The notes under the pieces were generated by a model. That model did not search any database and was not told the DNA's origin. It worked only from the letters and a program-made list of their open reading frames with translations. DNA of 64,000 nucleotides, from assembly GCA_022315425.1 (NCBI GenBank), contig JAIUPT010000014.1, positions 310,001 through 374,000 of the forward strand, given 5' to 3'. This stretch comes from Pseudevernia furfuracea (taxonomy: Eukaryota; Ascomycota; Lecanoromycetes; Lecanorales; Parmeliaceae). This document shows, piece after piece, positions 11,501-24,912 of the stretch. How positions within the stretch are numbered: the first letter of the stretch is position 1; the number at the start of each line of letters is the position of its first letter. The position numbers were made by a program, and so were the translations under genes.

Positions 11501-14328
11501 GGTCCGGGATGAATTGAAGACCCCCATTTAGATCAGCGAAGACAGGCTCGACTTGGCAAAGGTTAACAATATTGGGCGCCATAAGTCCAAGAAGATTGAA
11601 GGCCATCTCTTGCTGGGAGAAGGTACGGACACCGTACTTCTCTACACCCTCGGCGACAACATTGTTGCCAGACATGAGTCCAGTGCCTCGAGTCCAGCCA
11701 ATGACTGCACCGCAGATAGTGAGGAAGTTGCCCCAGCTCTCCGAGTGCCACCTATTGAAGAGTGTCTCGAGCGCCAATTTGGATTCTGAGTACAAACCAT
11801 CGTTACCGAAGGTACCGTGGTTGGGAGAGAGAGGAAGTATGACTTGGGCTGGTCGAGTTTCAAAGCCACGGGCCTGTTTCTGGGTTTTGATGCTACCGAG
11901 GAGCCTCAAAAGATTGGTTAACATGATACGATGAGCAAGTTCTGACTTTGAATCGATGCTGTCGATTTCTCGACCATTCTCTGGAATTGCGGCGAACGGT
12001 ACGACATAGTCGAGATCCCAGCCGAGGCAGCCTTTCTTGGTGTCGTATATGTACTCTATCAGTGCCTCAACATCCTGTTTGCTCCCTTGATTAAAGGGCA
12101 CGACGACAAGTTGCGAGCCACTGGAACCGTATCGCGCATACATCGATTGATAGTACTCGGTGACTTCACGAGAGAACCTGCTGGTGGTCACGATGACCTT
12201 TGCGCCACCACTGATCAGGCCTTGCAGAACATCGGCGCCGATAGATCCAGCACCGGCTCCCGTCATCAGTGCGTTCTTGCCCTGGAATGTGACACCCTCT
12301 TTAGCAGCGTGCTGTAGGCCCTCGAGATAGAGGCCGGTGAGCTTCTTGCTATATTCCCAACCATGCTCATCCTTCCTCTTGAGATGCAAGAATGGAATTG
12401 TTTCAACCTTGCCTTGCTTCACGTGTCCATTCACGGCCAATCGCGAGCCATTTTTGCCTCCCTTTTTGGCGTGGCCGTTCGTCAATTTCCCGTTTGGCTT
12501 ACCGTTCTCAAGCGGCATGATTTGGCCCTCATTCATCGCGAGAGAGCGGATAACATTCTCGTATAGAGACTTGATCTGGAGCTGTGATGATTTTGAAAGC
12601 TTGTGTTGCTGCTTGATGAGCTTGTAGATCCGGCTGAGGTCGTTCTGCACCTTGGTCCGGTTGCCGTATTCAGAAAGCTTGCCTCCATCGGCCATCTCAC
12701 GCACATAATGCTCAAGCTTGCGCGCGCTGGCTCTTGGGATCTCTGCATAATCAAGGTTGCCGCGTCCATCAACAGTAGTCTGTGGTCCAGTAGGTATTGC
12801 GACATCTTTGTATACCGGAGCTTGGCCGAGCACCTCTTTGCAGTTGTTGATCAACTCTTTTCCGAGTTCCTTGGCCAGCTTGTATGTTTCACCTCGTTCG
12901 GTTGGACATGTGTCCATATGATATTGCATGAAGTCAAGGAGTAGAGGATTGGATCTGTTCATAATCCGAATGCACCGGCTTACGATCTCACGATCGACGG
13001 CCTTTAATCGCCCAAAGATGATGTCGTAGTACATAGAAAGAGCGTCTTGGCGAGCCCAGTTCCACGCTGAATCGTAGACCCTGGCCTTCAGCTGGCTGAA
13101 CGAAGGCTCAATGCCGTTAGCATAGAATTCTCCGTGCTCGGTGTTCCAGAGGTCCAACTGTGCCTGGAGAACCTTCTGCGACTCCTGAGAGCCAACGAAA
13201 GCCCTGTCTCCAGCTCGGAGGTCCATCTTGAGGTATCGTGCGAAGAGCTCCAATTGCTGTTTGAAAAGAGCTTTTTGATCTTTCGTGAGAGCGTCAATTG
13301 CAGCCGGATCCATCATCATGCCTCCACCAGCAGCGCCCGCATCACCACCCGCTGTGGGCGCTGAAAGGCTGATGCCAGCGTTCGAAGCATACTTGTTTGC
13401 TGTATCGTCGAGATATGCCTTGGCATCACCTTCTGATCCTAGCCGAGATGTGGGCTCCATAGTCAAAGCAAGCAGCAATACGCCGTCTTGCCGTCCAGCA
13501 CCCAATCCCCATCTTGTCTCAAGGTATTTGCGAACAGCTGTGATGTTGAAACCACCAGGCATCTTGGAGGAAACAAGTCTTGCAACCAATGACGAGGACT
13601 GCTTGCCTAGCTGGCCATTAAAAGTGGCTTGCATTGAGGCACCAAGCTCGTCGAGAGGAGTATCTTCTGGTTTCTCAGGTGTCGAGCCAAATTCTTTGCC
13701 AAGATCTCCGAGAATTTCGTTTTGTAGGGTAGACTTGCCTGTAATTCAGTCTGTATCAGCTGGAGTCCCTTTTAAAATCTGCGGTAAACTATCACATACC
13801 ACCAACTAAGTCTTTGATAGCTTTGCCCAGTGGTATTTCTGCAAATGGCTTCTTCAGCTTCTGGGCGATCAAAGATCGAACAATGTCGACCGCTTGAACT
13901 GGGGCATCCTCTACAGCTGCTGCCGGTCCAGAACTTGGTGGCGGAGGTGCGGCTGCAGCTGCTGGTGCAGAAGATTGTGCAGGGACTGAGGATGAGCTCG
14001 CAGTTCGGGCATCACCACTGGCTGGGGCTGCCTCTTCTTCGATGACTGGGTCAACGTCATAGTAGATCTCTTTAGCATCTTTGTTGTAGCACAGGATTTG
14101 CCGTTGGACTGACTTGGCCGCATCGTAGGCTTCGTATTTGGAGGCCAGTGTTCTCTTGGCCATGCCACCGAGGGTATCCGCAGGGCCAATTTCGACGATT
14201 CGCTCCGTAACCTTCTCGCCGAGGATGACATCTTGGGTTTCGATCCATCGAACCGGACTCGCAAACTGATATGCTAGTAATTCGACCAGGAGCGTATGCG
14301 CTAACTCTTGCTCGACCTCGGGCGTCAT
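8595..14328 (-). CDS. FAS2: Fatty acid synthase alpha subunit (ACP, ketoreductase, ketosynthase, PPTase)
   Basis: Two exons, 14328-13800 and 13738-8595, with a 61-bp intron (GTATGT..TACAG), give 1890 residues, the usual size. Order: the C-terminal strip of the malonyl/palmitoyl transferase ([21 protein letters not shown]), an Ala/Pro linker, the acyl carrier domain whose phosphopantetheine serine is Ser179 in GGKST (the codon just before is split by the intron), the ketoreductase with [11 protein letters not shown], the ketosynthase with its Cys in [12 protein letters not shown] and its His in [11 protein letters not shown] and [11 protein letters not shown], and the phosphopantetheinyl transferase with IGVDIENVE and [12 protein letters not shown]. 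All expected active-site motifs are present. The protein assembles with FAS1 into the cytosolic alpha6beta6 complex making palmitoyl/stearoyl-CoA. Divergent neighbour: FAS1. Confidence 0.97.
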
Positions 14329-15173
14329 GATGGAAGGGCTTTACGTCCAGAGGGAGTGGTGTGGTTGGTGGTGGGGGAAGGACCAGAGAATAGGGGCCGT
14401 TGTGGGCGAATGTGAAGGCCAATCAGTGTTTTGAAGCTGTCAAATGATCGCCTACGTATAAAAGTTGGACTAGGACAGGTATTACAGGTATGCTCTAGGC
14501 TTGGTAGGGGCATATAAAATGTGCCGGGGAAAAAACTCCAAAAAAAAATGATGGAGGAATGAGTGTATTCCAGCTCGAGCAATTAGAAGATTAGGTATTG
14601 AAAAGACGAATTGATATGACGGTGGTTAGTATGAAAGACCTCACACCCCCCCCGGTCAGCGTTGAGGAGCTTGTGGAGAAATTGACAGTCGAGAGTCGAG
14701 ACAGTCTAAAGCGCCTTGAAGCAAAATGGATGTTGGAAAAGCTAGTTCTCTTTAGGGTTTAGCGCTAATTTCTATCTCCCCAGCTTTTCTGCAGGAAAGA
14801 AATTTTAGGTGGCACCAAGGTGGATCGGCGTCGGGATGATCAGGCCTGGCGAGCCTCAATATCTCAACGCTTCGTAGCAGCCGGGTCAAGGCTTGAAGAG
14901 CTAGATAGCTTCAAATTTGCGGTACAAGCTCTAGGGCTCTTTGAGTTCTCTCATCCGTCTTTTCATACATCAATTGCAACCCAACTTCAGTCTACAGTAA
15001 TCATAATCAGGTGTTGCTGCTACCTCTTCTTTTCTGCTACAGTCTTTCCAATTGAGAAGGCGTAAGAATGATCCAAACCCTCCTACGAGTTCACGATTTG
15101 TTTAAAACAATATTAATGTCTCACAGCTGATACCTTGAAGCTACCCTGCCCATTCCAGAAAGTGTCCTCAAAG
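14329..15173. promoter_or_regulatory. Shared divergent FAS2-FAS1 promoter
   Basis: 845 bp separate the start codons of the two fatty acid synthase subunits. Visible elements are a CCAAT box at 14419-14423 (+), TATAAAAG at 14457-14464 (+), an AT-rich CATATAAAATG at 14512-14522 and a C8 run near 14647. No CCTCGG core (the site known for Far-type fatty-acid regulators in Aspergillus) was found by eye on either strand. Co-regulation of the 1:1 subunits is an inference from the arrangement. A 5'UTR intron for FAS1 is possible but was not placed. Confidence 0.7.
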
Positions 15174-18100
15174 ATGTACGGCACAAATCCACAAACGGGC
15201 ATATCAACGCCTCGATCCTCACAATCTCTCCGACCGCTCTCCCTCATACATGGTTCCCTCGAGCACACACTCCTCGTTCCTACGGCGATACATTTCTACG
15301 CCGCGCAATTAAAAGACAGATTCACAGCAACTCTTCCAGAGCCCACAGACGAGCTAGCCCAAGACGATGAACCTTCATCGACGACGGAGCTTGTGGCACG
15401 CTACCTCGGTCACATAGCTTTAGCGGTAGACGATGGCGAAGATTTTGTCGAAGTGCTCAAGCTCGTCCTCAATGAGTTCGAGCGGGTCTTTATGCAAGGG
15501 AACGATGTGCACGCTTTGGCAGTGTCCCTACCTGGAATAGCACAGAAGAAACTCGTGGTAGTTCAGTCATATTATGCAGCAAGAGCATCAGCGAACCGGC
15601 CTCTCAAGCCTCACCCATCAGCACTTTTCAGAGCAGCAGAAGATGAAGAGGCAGGCCTATACGCTATATTCGGAGGCCAGGGGAATATCGAGGAGTATTT
15701 TGACGAGCTCCGAGAGGTCTACACTACGTATCCTTCGTTCGTGGAAAAACTGGTCGAAGATTCCGCCGAGTTGCTACAGTCTCTGTCTAGAGATCCACGA
15801 GCCGAAAAGCTCTACTCCAAGGGGCTCGACGTTATGCGATGGCTTCATGACAAAGATACGCAACCAGACACGGACTACCTTGTGTCTGCGCCCGTCAGCT
15901 TACCTCTCATCGGACTCGTCCAGCTTGCTCACTATGCAGTAACCTGTAAGGCAGTAGGCCAGACACCAGGGGACATCAGACAGAAGTTCCTTGGCACTAC
16001 TGGTCATTCACAAGGCATCGTCACAGCTGCCGCAATCGCAGCGGCAGATTCATGGGAATCATACGAAAAGGCTGCAAAGAAGGCCCTTACGATACTCTTT
16101 TGGATTGGTTCGCGAAGTCAACAGGCTTATCCACGGACATCACTCGCCCCGTCGATCCTGCAGGACTCGAGAGATAACGGGGAGGGCAATCCTACGCCAA
16201 TGCTGTCTGTCCGTGACCTTTCGAGATCTGCGTTGCAAGAGCATATCGATACGACTAATCATCACCTGCCCCGCGACCGCCATATCGCCATCTCACTCAG
16301 TAATAGCGCTCGTAACTGTGTCGTCACTGGTCCTCCTATCTCGCTCTATGGATTGAACCTTCGCCTACGAAAAGTCAAAGCCCCCACCGGTCTTGACCAA
16401 ACACGCATCCCGTTCACTGAGCGAAAAAGCCGCTTTGTGAATCGCTTCCTACCAATTACCTCCCCGTTCCACAGCATATATCTCACCGAAGCCTACAAGC
16501 ATATTATAGAAGACCTCAACGATATTGAAATTAGCGTCAAGGACCTTAACATTCCTGTCTTCAACACAGCTACCGGAGTGGATGTCCGGCAAGAAGGAGA
16601 GGACAATATCGTGCCAGCACTGGTTCGAATGATAACACAGGATCCTGTCGATTGGGATAAGGCAACTGTCTTCTCTAAAGCAACGCACATTATCGACTTC
16701 GGTCCTGGTGGTATTTCTGGCCTTGGTGTATTGACGAGCCGAATCAAGGAAGGCACCGGAGTGCGAGTGATCCTTGCAGGTCCAATTGATGGCACGAATT
16801 CGGAGGTGGGGTACAAGGCCGAGCTTTTCGATCGCGATTCAGAACATGCGGTCAAGTACGCTGTCGATTGGGTCAAAGAGCATGGTCCAAAACTGGTCAA
16901 GACATCCGTCGGACAGACCTTTGTGGACACAAAGATGAGCAGACTCCTCGGCGTTCCTCCGGTCATGGTGGCCGGTATGACTCCATGTACCGTGCCATGG
17001 GATTTCGTAGCTGCTACCATGAGGGCTGGGTACCATATCGAGCTTGCGGGAGGTGGATACTACAACGCAAAGACTATGACAGAAGCTTTGAGGAAGATTG
17101 AAGATAATATTCCGGCAGGTCGCGGTATCACGATCAATCTCATCTATGTCAATCCCCGAGCCATGGCGTGGCAGATACCTCTGATTGGCCAGCTCCGTGC
17201 TGATGGCGTACCCATCGAGGGTCTAACCATTGGGGCTGGTGTACCGTCAATCGAGATTGCTAACGAGTATATCGAGACTCTCGGTATCAAGCATATTGCA
17301 TTCAAACCTGGATCCGTCGAAGCCATTCAAGCAGTCATCAACGTCGCTCATTCGAATCCCCACTTCCCTGTCATACTCCAATGGACTGGTGGACGCGGTG
17401 GTGGCCATCACTCATTCGAAGATTTTCACCAGCCTGTCTTGCAAATGTACGGCAGAATCCGAAGATGTGGTAATCTCATTTTGGTCGCTGGCAGTGGTTT
17501 CGGAGGTTCGGAGGATACCTACCCATATATGACCGGAACTTGGTCATCAAGATTTGGATACCCACCGATGCCGTTTGATGGATGCCTTTTCGGAAGTCGC
17601 ATGATGACTGCCAAGGAAGCAAAGACATCTAAGAATGCAAAGAAAGCTATCGCGGAAGCAGAAGGTGTTGATGACAGCCAATGGGAGAAAACTTACAAAG
17701 GACCAGCTGGTGGCGTTATCACAGTACGATCTGAGATGGGCGAGCCAATCCATAAGCTGGCAACTAGAGGCGTTAAGTTCTGGGCTGAGATGGACCAAAA
17801 GATCTTCAGTCTTGACAAGGCCAAACGCGTACCCGAGCTCAAGAAGCAGCGTGATTACATTATCAAGAAGCTCAACGATGACTTCCAGAAAGTGTGGTTT
17901 GGTTGCAACTCTTCCGGCCAGGTCGTGGACCTCGAAGACATGACCTATAGTGAAGTCTTGAAGCGTATGGTGGATCTCATGTACGTCAAGCATGAGTCTC
18001 GTTGGATTGATCAGTCTCTCGAGCGCCTGACTGGAGATTTCATTCGACGACTAGAAGAGAGGTTCACCGCAGCTCCTGGTAAATCCTCTTTGGTTCAAAA

Positions 18101-21100
18101 CTACTCGGAGTTGGACGAGCCTTACAAGGTTGTCGACAGCGTCCTCGAGGCCTATCCTGAAGCCAATGACCAACTCATCAACGCTCAGGACGTCCAACAT
18201 TTCCTGCTCTTGTGTCAACGGCGGGGACAGAAGCCAGTACCATTTGTTCCTTGCCTTGACGAGAACTTCGAGTTCTTCTTCAAGAAAGATTCGCTCTGGC
18301 AGTCTGAGGATCTTGAGGCTGTGGTCGACCAAGATGTCGGGCGAACGTGTATTCTCCAGGGCCCGACTGCTGCAAAGTATTCTAACACGATTGACGAACC
18401 AATCAAGGATATCCTTGACGGTGTTCACAACGATCACATCAAAGGTCTCACGGGGGACAAATACGGTAACAAAGAATCCTTGATCCCTATCGTTGAATAC
18501 TTCGGTGGACAGCTACTACTCGATGACGGGCTTGACGAAGATGCGAATGGTATCACGATCTCGCAAGACAACGAGCGAGTCAGCTATCGCCTCTCATCTG
18601 CACCCAATGCTGCGCGTCCTGCTCTTGAACCATGGATGCACCTTCTCGCCGGGAAGGCGTATTCATGGAGATATGCTATGTTTACAACGGAAGTCTTTGT
18701 CCAGGGTCAAAGATTCCAGACCAATCCTTTCCAGAGGATTTTCGCACCCACGAAAGGAATGCTTGTTGAAATACTGCATCCGAACGACCCAGCGAAGACA
18801 GCCATCAACGTGAAGGAGGTGTCCCATTCTGGCAAGATGGTCAAAACTGTGGAGGTCCTCATGACAAATCAGAAAGAGATCGTTGTCAATCTTTTCGTGG
18901 AAAGGACAGCAGAAGGCAAGGCTGTGCCATTGCCCTTGAAGTTCACTTACCATCCCGAAGCTGGCTATGCTCCTATTCGTGAGGTGATGGAAGGTCGGAA
19001 TGACCGCATTAAGGAATTCTACTATCGCATCTGGTTTGGGGATGAGAAAGTCCCTTTCGAGACTCCTGCCACAAGCATGTTTGAAGGAGGTCGAGCTACT
19101 GTGACTAGCCAAAAGATCGCGGACTTTGTTCATGCCGTTGGCAACACCGGAGAAGCATTCGTTGACAGACCTGGAAAAGAAGTCTTTGCCCCCATGGACT
19201 TTGCTATCGTCGTAGGCTGGAAAGCCATCACCAAGCCTATCTTTCCTCGATCAATCGATGGTGACCTTCTCAAATTGGTGCATCTCTCTAACGGGTTCCG
19301 CATGATTCCTGGCGCAGAGCCCCTGAAGAAGGGCGACGTCGTGGACACCACTGCTCTGATCAACGCTGTCATCAATCAAGATTCTGGAAAGAAAGTCGAG
19401 GTTCGCGGGACAATAAAGCGTAATGGCAAACCTGTGATGGTAGTGACGACTCAATTTTTGTACCGTGGCGCATATACAGACTTTGGCAACACCTTTGAGC
19501 GTAAGGACGAAAAACCTATGCAGATTCACCTTGGTTCGTCGAAAGACGTGGCTGTCCTGCGCTCCAAAGAATGGTTCAACGTGGATGAGCCAGATATTGA
19601 GCTGCTAAACCAGACATTGACATTCCGTCTGCAGACGTTGGTCCATTTCAAGAACAAGACAGTTTTCAGCTCAGTCGAGACGATCGGAGAAGTACTACTG
19701 GAGCTGCCAACCAAGGAAGTTATCCAAGTCGCTTCAGTTGACTACCAGGCTGGTGTCTCGCACGGGAATCCTGTAATAGACTATCTGCAGCGATATGGTT
19801 CATCGATTGAGCAGCCCGTCAACTTTGAGAACCCAATTCCTCTTAGCGGCAAGACTCCTCTTGTCCTACGAGCTCCTTCTTCGAATGAAACATATGCTCG
19901 CGTCTCAGGAGATTACAACCCAATTCACGTTTCTCGCGTGTTCTCCAGCTACGCAAACCTGCCCGGCACAATTACGCACGGCATGTACACTAGCGCTGCT
20001 GTTCGTAGCTTAGTCGAGACATGGGCTGCCGAAAACAATGTCGGTCGCGTCCGAAGCTTTCATTGCAACATGGTCGGAATGGTCCTGCCCAACGACGACA
20101 TCGAGGTCAAGCTACAGCACGTAGGGATGGTGTCAGGCCGTAAGATCATCAAGGTCGAAGCAAGCAATAAGGACACTGAGGCCAAAGTTCTGGATGGAGA
20201 GGCCGAAGTCGAGCAGCCAGTCTCTTCGTACGTTTTCACAGGGCAAGGTTCACAAGAACAAGGTATGGGTATGGAGCTTTACGGGAGTAGCCCAGTAGCC
20301 AAAGAAGTGTGGGATCGTGCCGACGCCCATTTCATGGAGAATTATGGCTTCTCAATCACCGACATTGTCAAGAATAATCCAAAGGAGCTCACCATTCATT
20401 TCGGCGGGCCTCGTGGTAAAGCAATCCGTGAAAATTACATGTCAATGACTTTTGAGTCTGTCAATACGGATGGCTCCATCAAGTCAGAAAAGATTTTCAA
20501 GGAGGTTGATGAGAACACCACTTCATACACTTACCGCTCACCCACCGGCCTCCTTTCTGCTACTCAATTCACACAGCCTGCGTTGACCTTGATGGAGAAA
20601 GCCAGCTTTGAAGATATGCGCTCGAAGGGTCTTGTACAAAGAGATAGCAGCTTTGCAGGCCACTCGCTTGGAGAATACTCTGCATTGGCTGCTCTCGCAG
20701 AGGTCATGCCAATTGAAAGCTTGGTGTCAGTAGTCTTTTACCGGGGTCTCACTATGCAAGTGGCCGTCGAACGAGACGAAACCGGCCGCTCCAATTACTC
20801 TATGTGTGCTGTCAACCCCAGCCGAATTTCTAAGACCTTCAACGAGCAAGCACTACAATATGTAGTTGAGAATATTGCAGATGAGACCAAATGGCTTTTG
20901 GAAATCGTCAATTACAATGTCGCAAACATGCAGTATGTTTGCGCCGGTGATGTAAGTCTACTCAATCTTCCCGAATCATCCATCGTCTCCTACTAATCAT
21001 ATTTCTAGCTCCGTGCTCTCGACTGCTTAACGAATGTCACCAATTTCCTCAAAGCCCAAAAAGTCGACATCAATTCCCTCATCGAAACCCTCTCCCTCGA

Positions 21101-21515
21101 GGACGTCAAAGCCCGGCTCGTCGAAATCATCCGTGAATGCGCCGCCCAAACCTCCTCAAAACCCCAACCCATCGACCTGCAACGCGGCTTCGCTACCATC
21201 CCCCTCAAAGGCATTGATGTGCCCTTCCACAGTACTTTCTTGCGCTCCGGCGTAAAGCCGTTCCGGTCTTTCCTGTTGAAGAAGATCAACAGGACGACGA
21301 TCGATCCTAGCAAGTTGGTCGGGAAATACATTCCCAATGTGACGGCTAAGCCGTTTGAGATCACCAAGGAGTATTTTGAGGAGGTTTACAAATTGACGAA
21401 TAGTCCGAGGATTGGCAATGTGTTGGCGAATTGGGAGAAATATGAAAATAGCAGTAATGAGGCTACGCCAGCGAGGGCGAGGAGCCAGAGTCAGGTTATT
21501 GTCAATGGTGATTAG
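15174..21515 (+). CDS. FAS1: Fatty acid synthase beta subunit (AT, enoyl reductase, dehydratase, MPT)
   Basis: Exons 15174-20951 and 21009-21515; the 57-bp intron starts GTAAGT, has a CTACTAAT branch and ends TTTCTAG. Product 2094 residues, normal for the family. The ATG at 15174 ([16 protein letters not shown]) was chosen because the open frame upstream begins only with TTG. Domains in order: acetyltransferase with GHSQG (Ser279), FMN enoyl reductase ([19 protein letters not shown], about 600-1000), dehydratase with a MaoC-like hot-dog segment ([12 protein letters not shown]), and malonyl/palmitoyl transferase with [10 protein letters not shown] (Ser1831). The last 168 residues lie in exon 2, where [20 protein letters not shown] is typical of the C-terminus. 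Stop is TAG. It ends 301 bp from the convergent RBR ligase gene. Confidence 0.97.
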
Positions 21516-21816
21516 AAGGAGTAATCGCTGTGTACGTTGCAAGACATAGGAACCAGGCGTTTCTAAGGTATTTGGAAGACATGAGCTGGCGATAGAAGGA
21601 TAATTGCTCTTTGGTGCTTGTACACCCCCTTGAACTAGATAATGCTATGTAAATGAGACTCATCATAATAGTACATAATACAATGGTGGTATCTGAAGAA
21701 GCTAAGCTAACCATGCAAATGTGGTATATAAACGACACCTCCCCCTGTCAAGTATGCTGCATAGTAGCTTTCGAAATGGTCACAAACATGCTGCTCGTTA
21801 CCAGCCTCCATCCCCT
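21516..21816. other. Convergent intergenic region between FAS1 and the RBR ligase
   Basis: 301 bp between two facing 3' ends, presumably carrying both 3'UTR ends. Nothing else was seen. Confidence 0.45.
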
Positions 21817-23937
21817 TCACACCAGCGACACGTGCCTCCTCCACTCCGCGACCCTCCCCTCCGCCGTCCTCCCCTCCACGATCCCCGCCAACAAACTCTC
21901 CCTCCCCGTCTCCCTCGCATCCCCCATACTAGCTCTCCCCACCGGCAGTGGTCTATGCCTCGCCGCCTCGGTCTCATAATCGCTCACGACCCTCCGCGGC
22001 ACGACTCTCTCGCTCGCGCGGGTGGTGGGTCGGTTGTTGTACCGTCTCGAAGCGGCTGAGTGCTGGCGCAGGATTGGGTCCGGGGGTCGGGGTGGCGCGT
22101 GCTGTCTCAAGAGCGGTTCTGGAGGTCTGAGTTGTGGTTGTTGTGGTGGTGGTGGTGGAGGAGGAGGATGGTGATGTTGATGTTGATGTTGTTGCGCTTC
22201 GGCCATCAGACGCTCCGCCGCGCGCTCTTGGGCTGGGTTGTACGGCGCGGAGAGGACCTCGACGACGCGGCGGGCCCAGTCTTGATTCATATGATAGGGT
22301 GCAGCGTTTACGTGTGGCGCGTTGTCCAGATCAATGAGGTCAGCTTCGCCGTCAAGGCCGAGAATCTGTATCCTTCTTGCTAACGCCTCGTCCCTCAATT
22401 CTTGTTCCCTCCGCCTGTCTATCTCTTCCTGGTATCCGCGCGCTGGATTACCTAAAGGGACTCTGCGGACTTCAGGGACATTCATGTGAGCGAGGCGGTC
22501 AGCGTCGACGGCTTCGTAGTTGAACCAGGGACAATCGCACGTTTTCCACTTGAGGCCGCAGATCATGCAGAATTCGGCGCGGCAGCGACAGGTCATGTGG
22601 TTGCAACCTTCCTTCAGCTCGACAGTTGCAGAGCAGTTGAAACAGCGTTGCCATCCTTCTTCCTTCGCGATCTTGATAAACTCCTGCGTAGCGGCGTCTT
22701 TGGGACATTCGCGGCTAGAATGCCATTTGTTATTGCACGTGCAGCAGACTTTTGTCTTGCACCTCTGGCATTTGCCAAACTTCCTGCCTCCGTTGGCGCC
22801 TCCGCTGGTATCGACGTAGATATGTGCAGGTTTGATCCATGAGCCGCAACCCCTTGCCGGGCAGTAGATGCGGTTTTTGGTAGTGTATTCCTGAAACTTG
22901 CGGTTCCATTTTCTTTTGAAACTGTTGTCGAAGAGCTTGTCGACGTGTTTCAGCTTGATGCAGTCTTTGGTGCAGCAAGTGGGAGGCATATGTTGTGGGT
23001 CTGTTGTAGAAAGGGTGAAGATGCGGCGGAGGCAGGCGTGGCACATGCGGTGTTCACAGGGTAGTAGGGCGGATTTGGAGATAGGGACGTCCTCGGAGAG
23101 GCAGGTTATGCATTCTACTCTATCGGGGTCTGGTTTAGTAGAAGCACGGAAGCAATTAAGGTATGTAAGGCTTACTGTTGTTCTAGCTTGGGCGGCCTAG
23201 CTGGTGCGGCCGGTTTGGCTGGTATCGGGAGCCCAAATATTGAGCCGATTATACTCGACGGTCGACCATTTGGCCTGCTTCCTCTCGTAGTAGAAGGCGC
23301 TCTTTCCAGTTTCTCGCGCACGGGTGGTGATGTAGGCTGGGCAAATGATTGGGGTCGCGCTTGGCGGACTGACGTTTGACTTCGTTTCAGGGAAGGTCTG
23401 AGGAACGAAGTAGTAATGGTCTCGCGGACAGTCGCGCTTCTGTAGCACAAGCATTTAGCACTCGAGATACGTACCTTTCGAAGGGATATGTATCTACCTA
23501 GTGACAGGAACCCTATCTCTGGTGCTCTTTGGGACAAAATCGGCGATAGAGCGCTTCTCGCGCCGCAACGGGGTATGGGCTTTCTCCTCGTGTTGGGACG
23601 GTCTTCGCTCAGAATGTTTCCTTTGTGGTTCTCTGTCCTCTGTTCGCTGCCGCTCATGCCTTGTCCTACTTGCTTCGCCGGCGTTCGTTATCGACCTCCG
23701 TCGGGTGCTGGGCCTAGACCGATCCACTTCTCCCTCGTTCTTCTTGCGCACCTTGTAGACATAGACTCCTTCGCCTTCCCTCGCATCCTTCTGCTCAGAT
23801 CTACGGTGATGGTGCCGATGTTCTGAATCAGACTTCCTCCGCACTTCTCGAATTACAGCCCTTGGTTCCTTCGCATACGTCTCCTTGGCGTTTGCTTTAG
23901 AATCTGAATACGTTCTTCGAGGGGCAGAAGAGGTCAT
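21817..23937 (-). CDS. RBR-type (RING1-IBR-RING2) E3 ubiquitin ligase
   Basis: Three exons, 23937-23498, 23439-23176 and 23119-21817, give 668 residues. Intron 1 (58 bp) starts GTAGAT and ends CTACAG. Intron 2 (56 bp) starts GTAAGC and ends GATAG, the AG after the one too close to the TACTAAA branch; only this acceptor keeps the frame into RING1. The N-terminus is a basic, disordered region. RING1 runs from about Cys238 (CITCLSEDVP..CEHRMCHACL), then the IBR (YCPARGCGSW..CQRCKTKVCC), then RING2 (CFNCSATVELKEGCNHMTC). The cysteine before NHMTC, about residue 407, matches the catalytic Cys of RBR ligases, which form a ubiquitin thioester before transfer. The C-terminus is Pro/His rich. Substrate unknown. 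Confidence 0.92.
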
Positions 23938-24912
23938 CGCCCCCTTAGCTCTTAAACGACGCTCCTCCGGAGGATCTTGGCAGACTTCGGCACAGACCGG
24001 TATCAGATCACCACAGAGAATTTTTCCACGCCTTGGCTTGAATCCGAGAGCGAAGAGTTCGAACCACCTTCATACGCCTTGTATGGTAAAGGGTGTGAAC
24101 CATAAGCTTGGGTGCAGCGGTGGTGATGGGAAGAAGTAGATATGGTGGTGGCAACGGGCATGCTAAGCTGCCCGAAAACTAAAGCCACTTGACTGATTGG
24201 GTGCTTTCAGGCAGCTTTTTCTCCGAACCTAGCACAGATTGCCACGCCCTGATCAGCAGATTGCTCTCCTTCCGTTTCACGAATGATTGGGCGACAGCGC
24301 TAGGGCTTGCATCTGCGTCTCCGTTTTGAAGCACGCACATATATACTGCAGGCGGTTTTCCACGGGGCAGCCAACAGATTGCAGCCAGCTGTCAAAGTGG
24401 TCGCGCTGGCTGTGGGAACCTGTCAAAGGTAAGCAAATGCTTTCAGGCGCCTCGGGTCGTTCAGCGCATAGGACTTACTGGAGTCTGGAGATGAGGTGTC
24501 GACAAGGTTATCAGCTCTGGCCAATCAGAGCATGAAGACGCTTAGGGCTAAAACGGCTAGCTTGCTTCTGCTTGCCCTATCATTTTCTTCTAGGCTTTCA
24601 AGTCAGACATCAAGGGGAACACTAGGGCAGCTACCTATCAACTGAGTGTATTTAGTATAGGCTGTCTGATTTGTTGCTAGACTTGTTGGGCAGCTGAGGA
24701 TTATTGAGATTGTATGATGCTAGAAATACCACAATTCTATTTGGCTCTCTACCACTTAAGACGACATGAAGAATTTACACGAGGACAAATCTACGTTGAG
24801 GTTTTGCACCATATATGTAGCGACTGTTGGATCACTATGGTCTATTAAGTACATAGTTCAAGATGTGAATTCTAGTAAGTATTGGATTTCTACCTATTCT
24901 TCACCTTGTCCC
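23938..24912. other. Intergenic, about 1 kb, upstream of the RBR ligase
   Basis: Contains the promoter of the RBR ligase (start at 23937, -) and the downstream region of the broken Myb gene. Small ORFs are not convincing. A GTTCGAACC string at about 24058 resembles a tRNA B box but has no matching stems. Confidence 0.4.

Noticed and set aside
14750..14765. TTAGGG-like string in the FAS promoter, possibly telomeric
   Set aside because: Only one unit; not an array.
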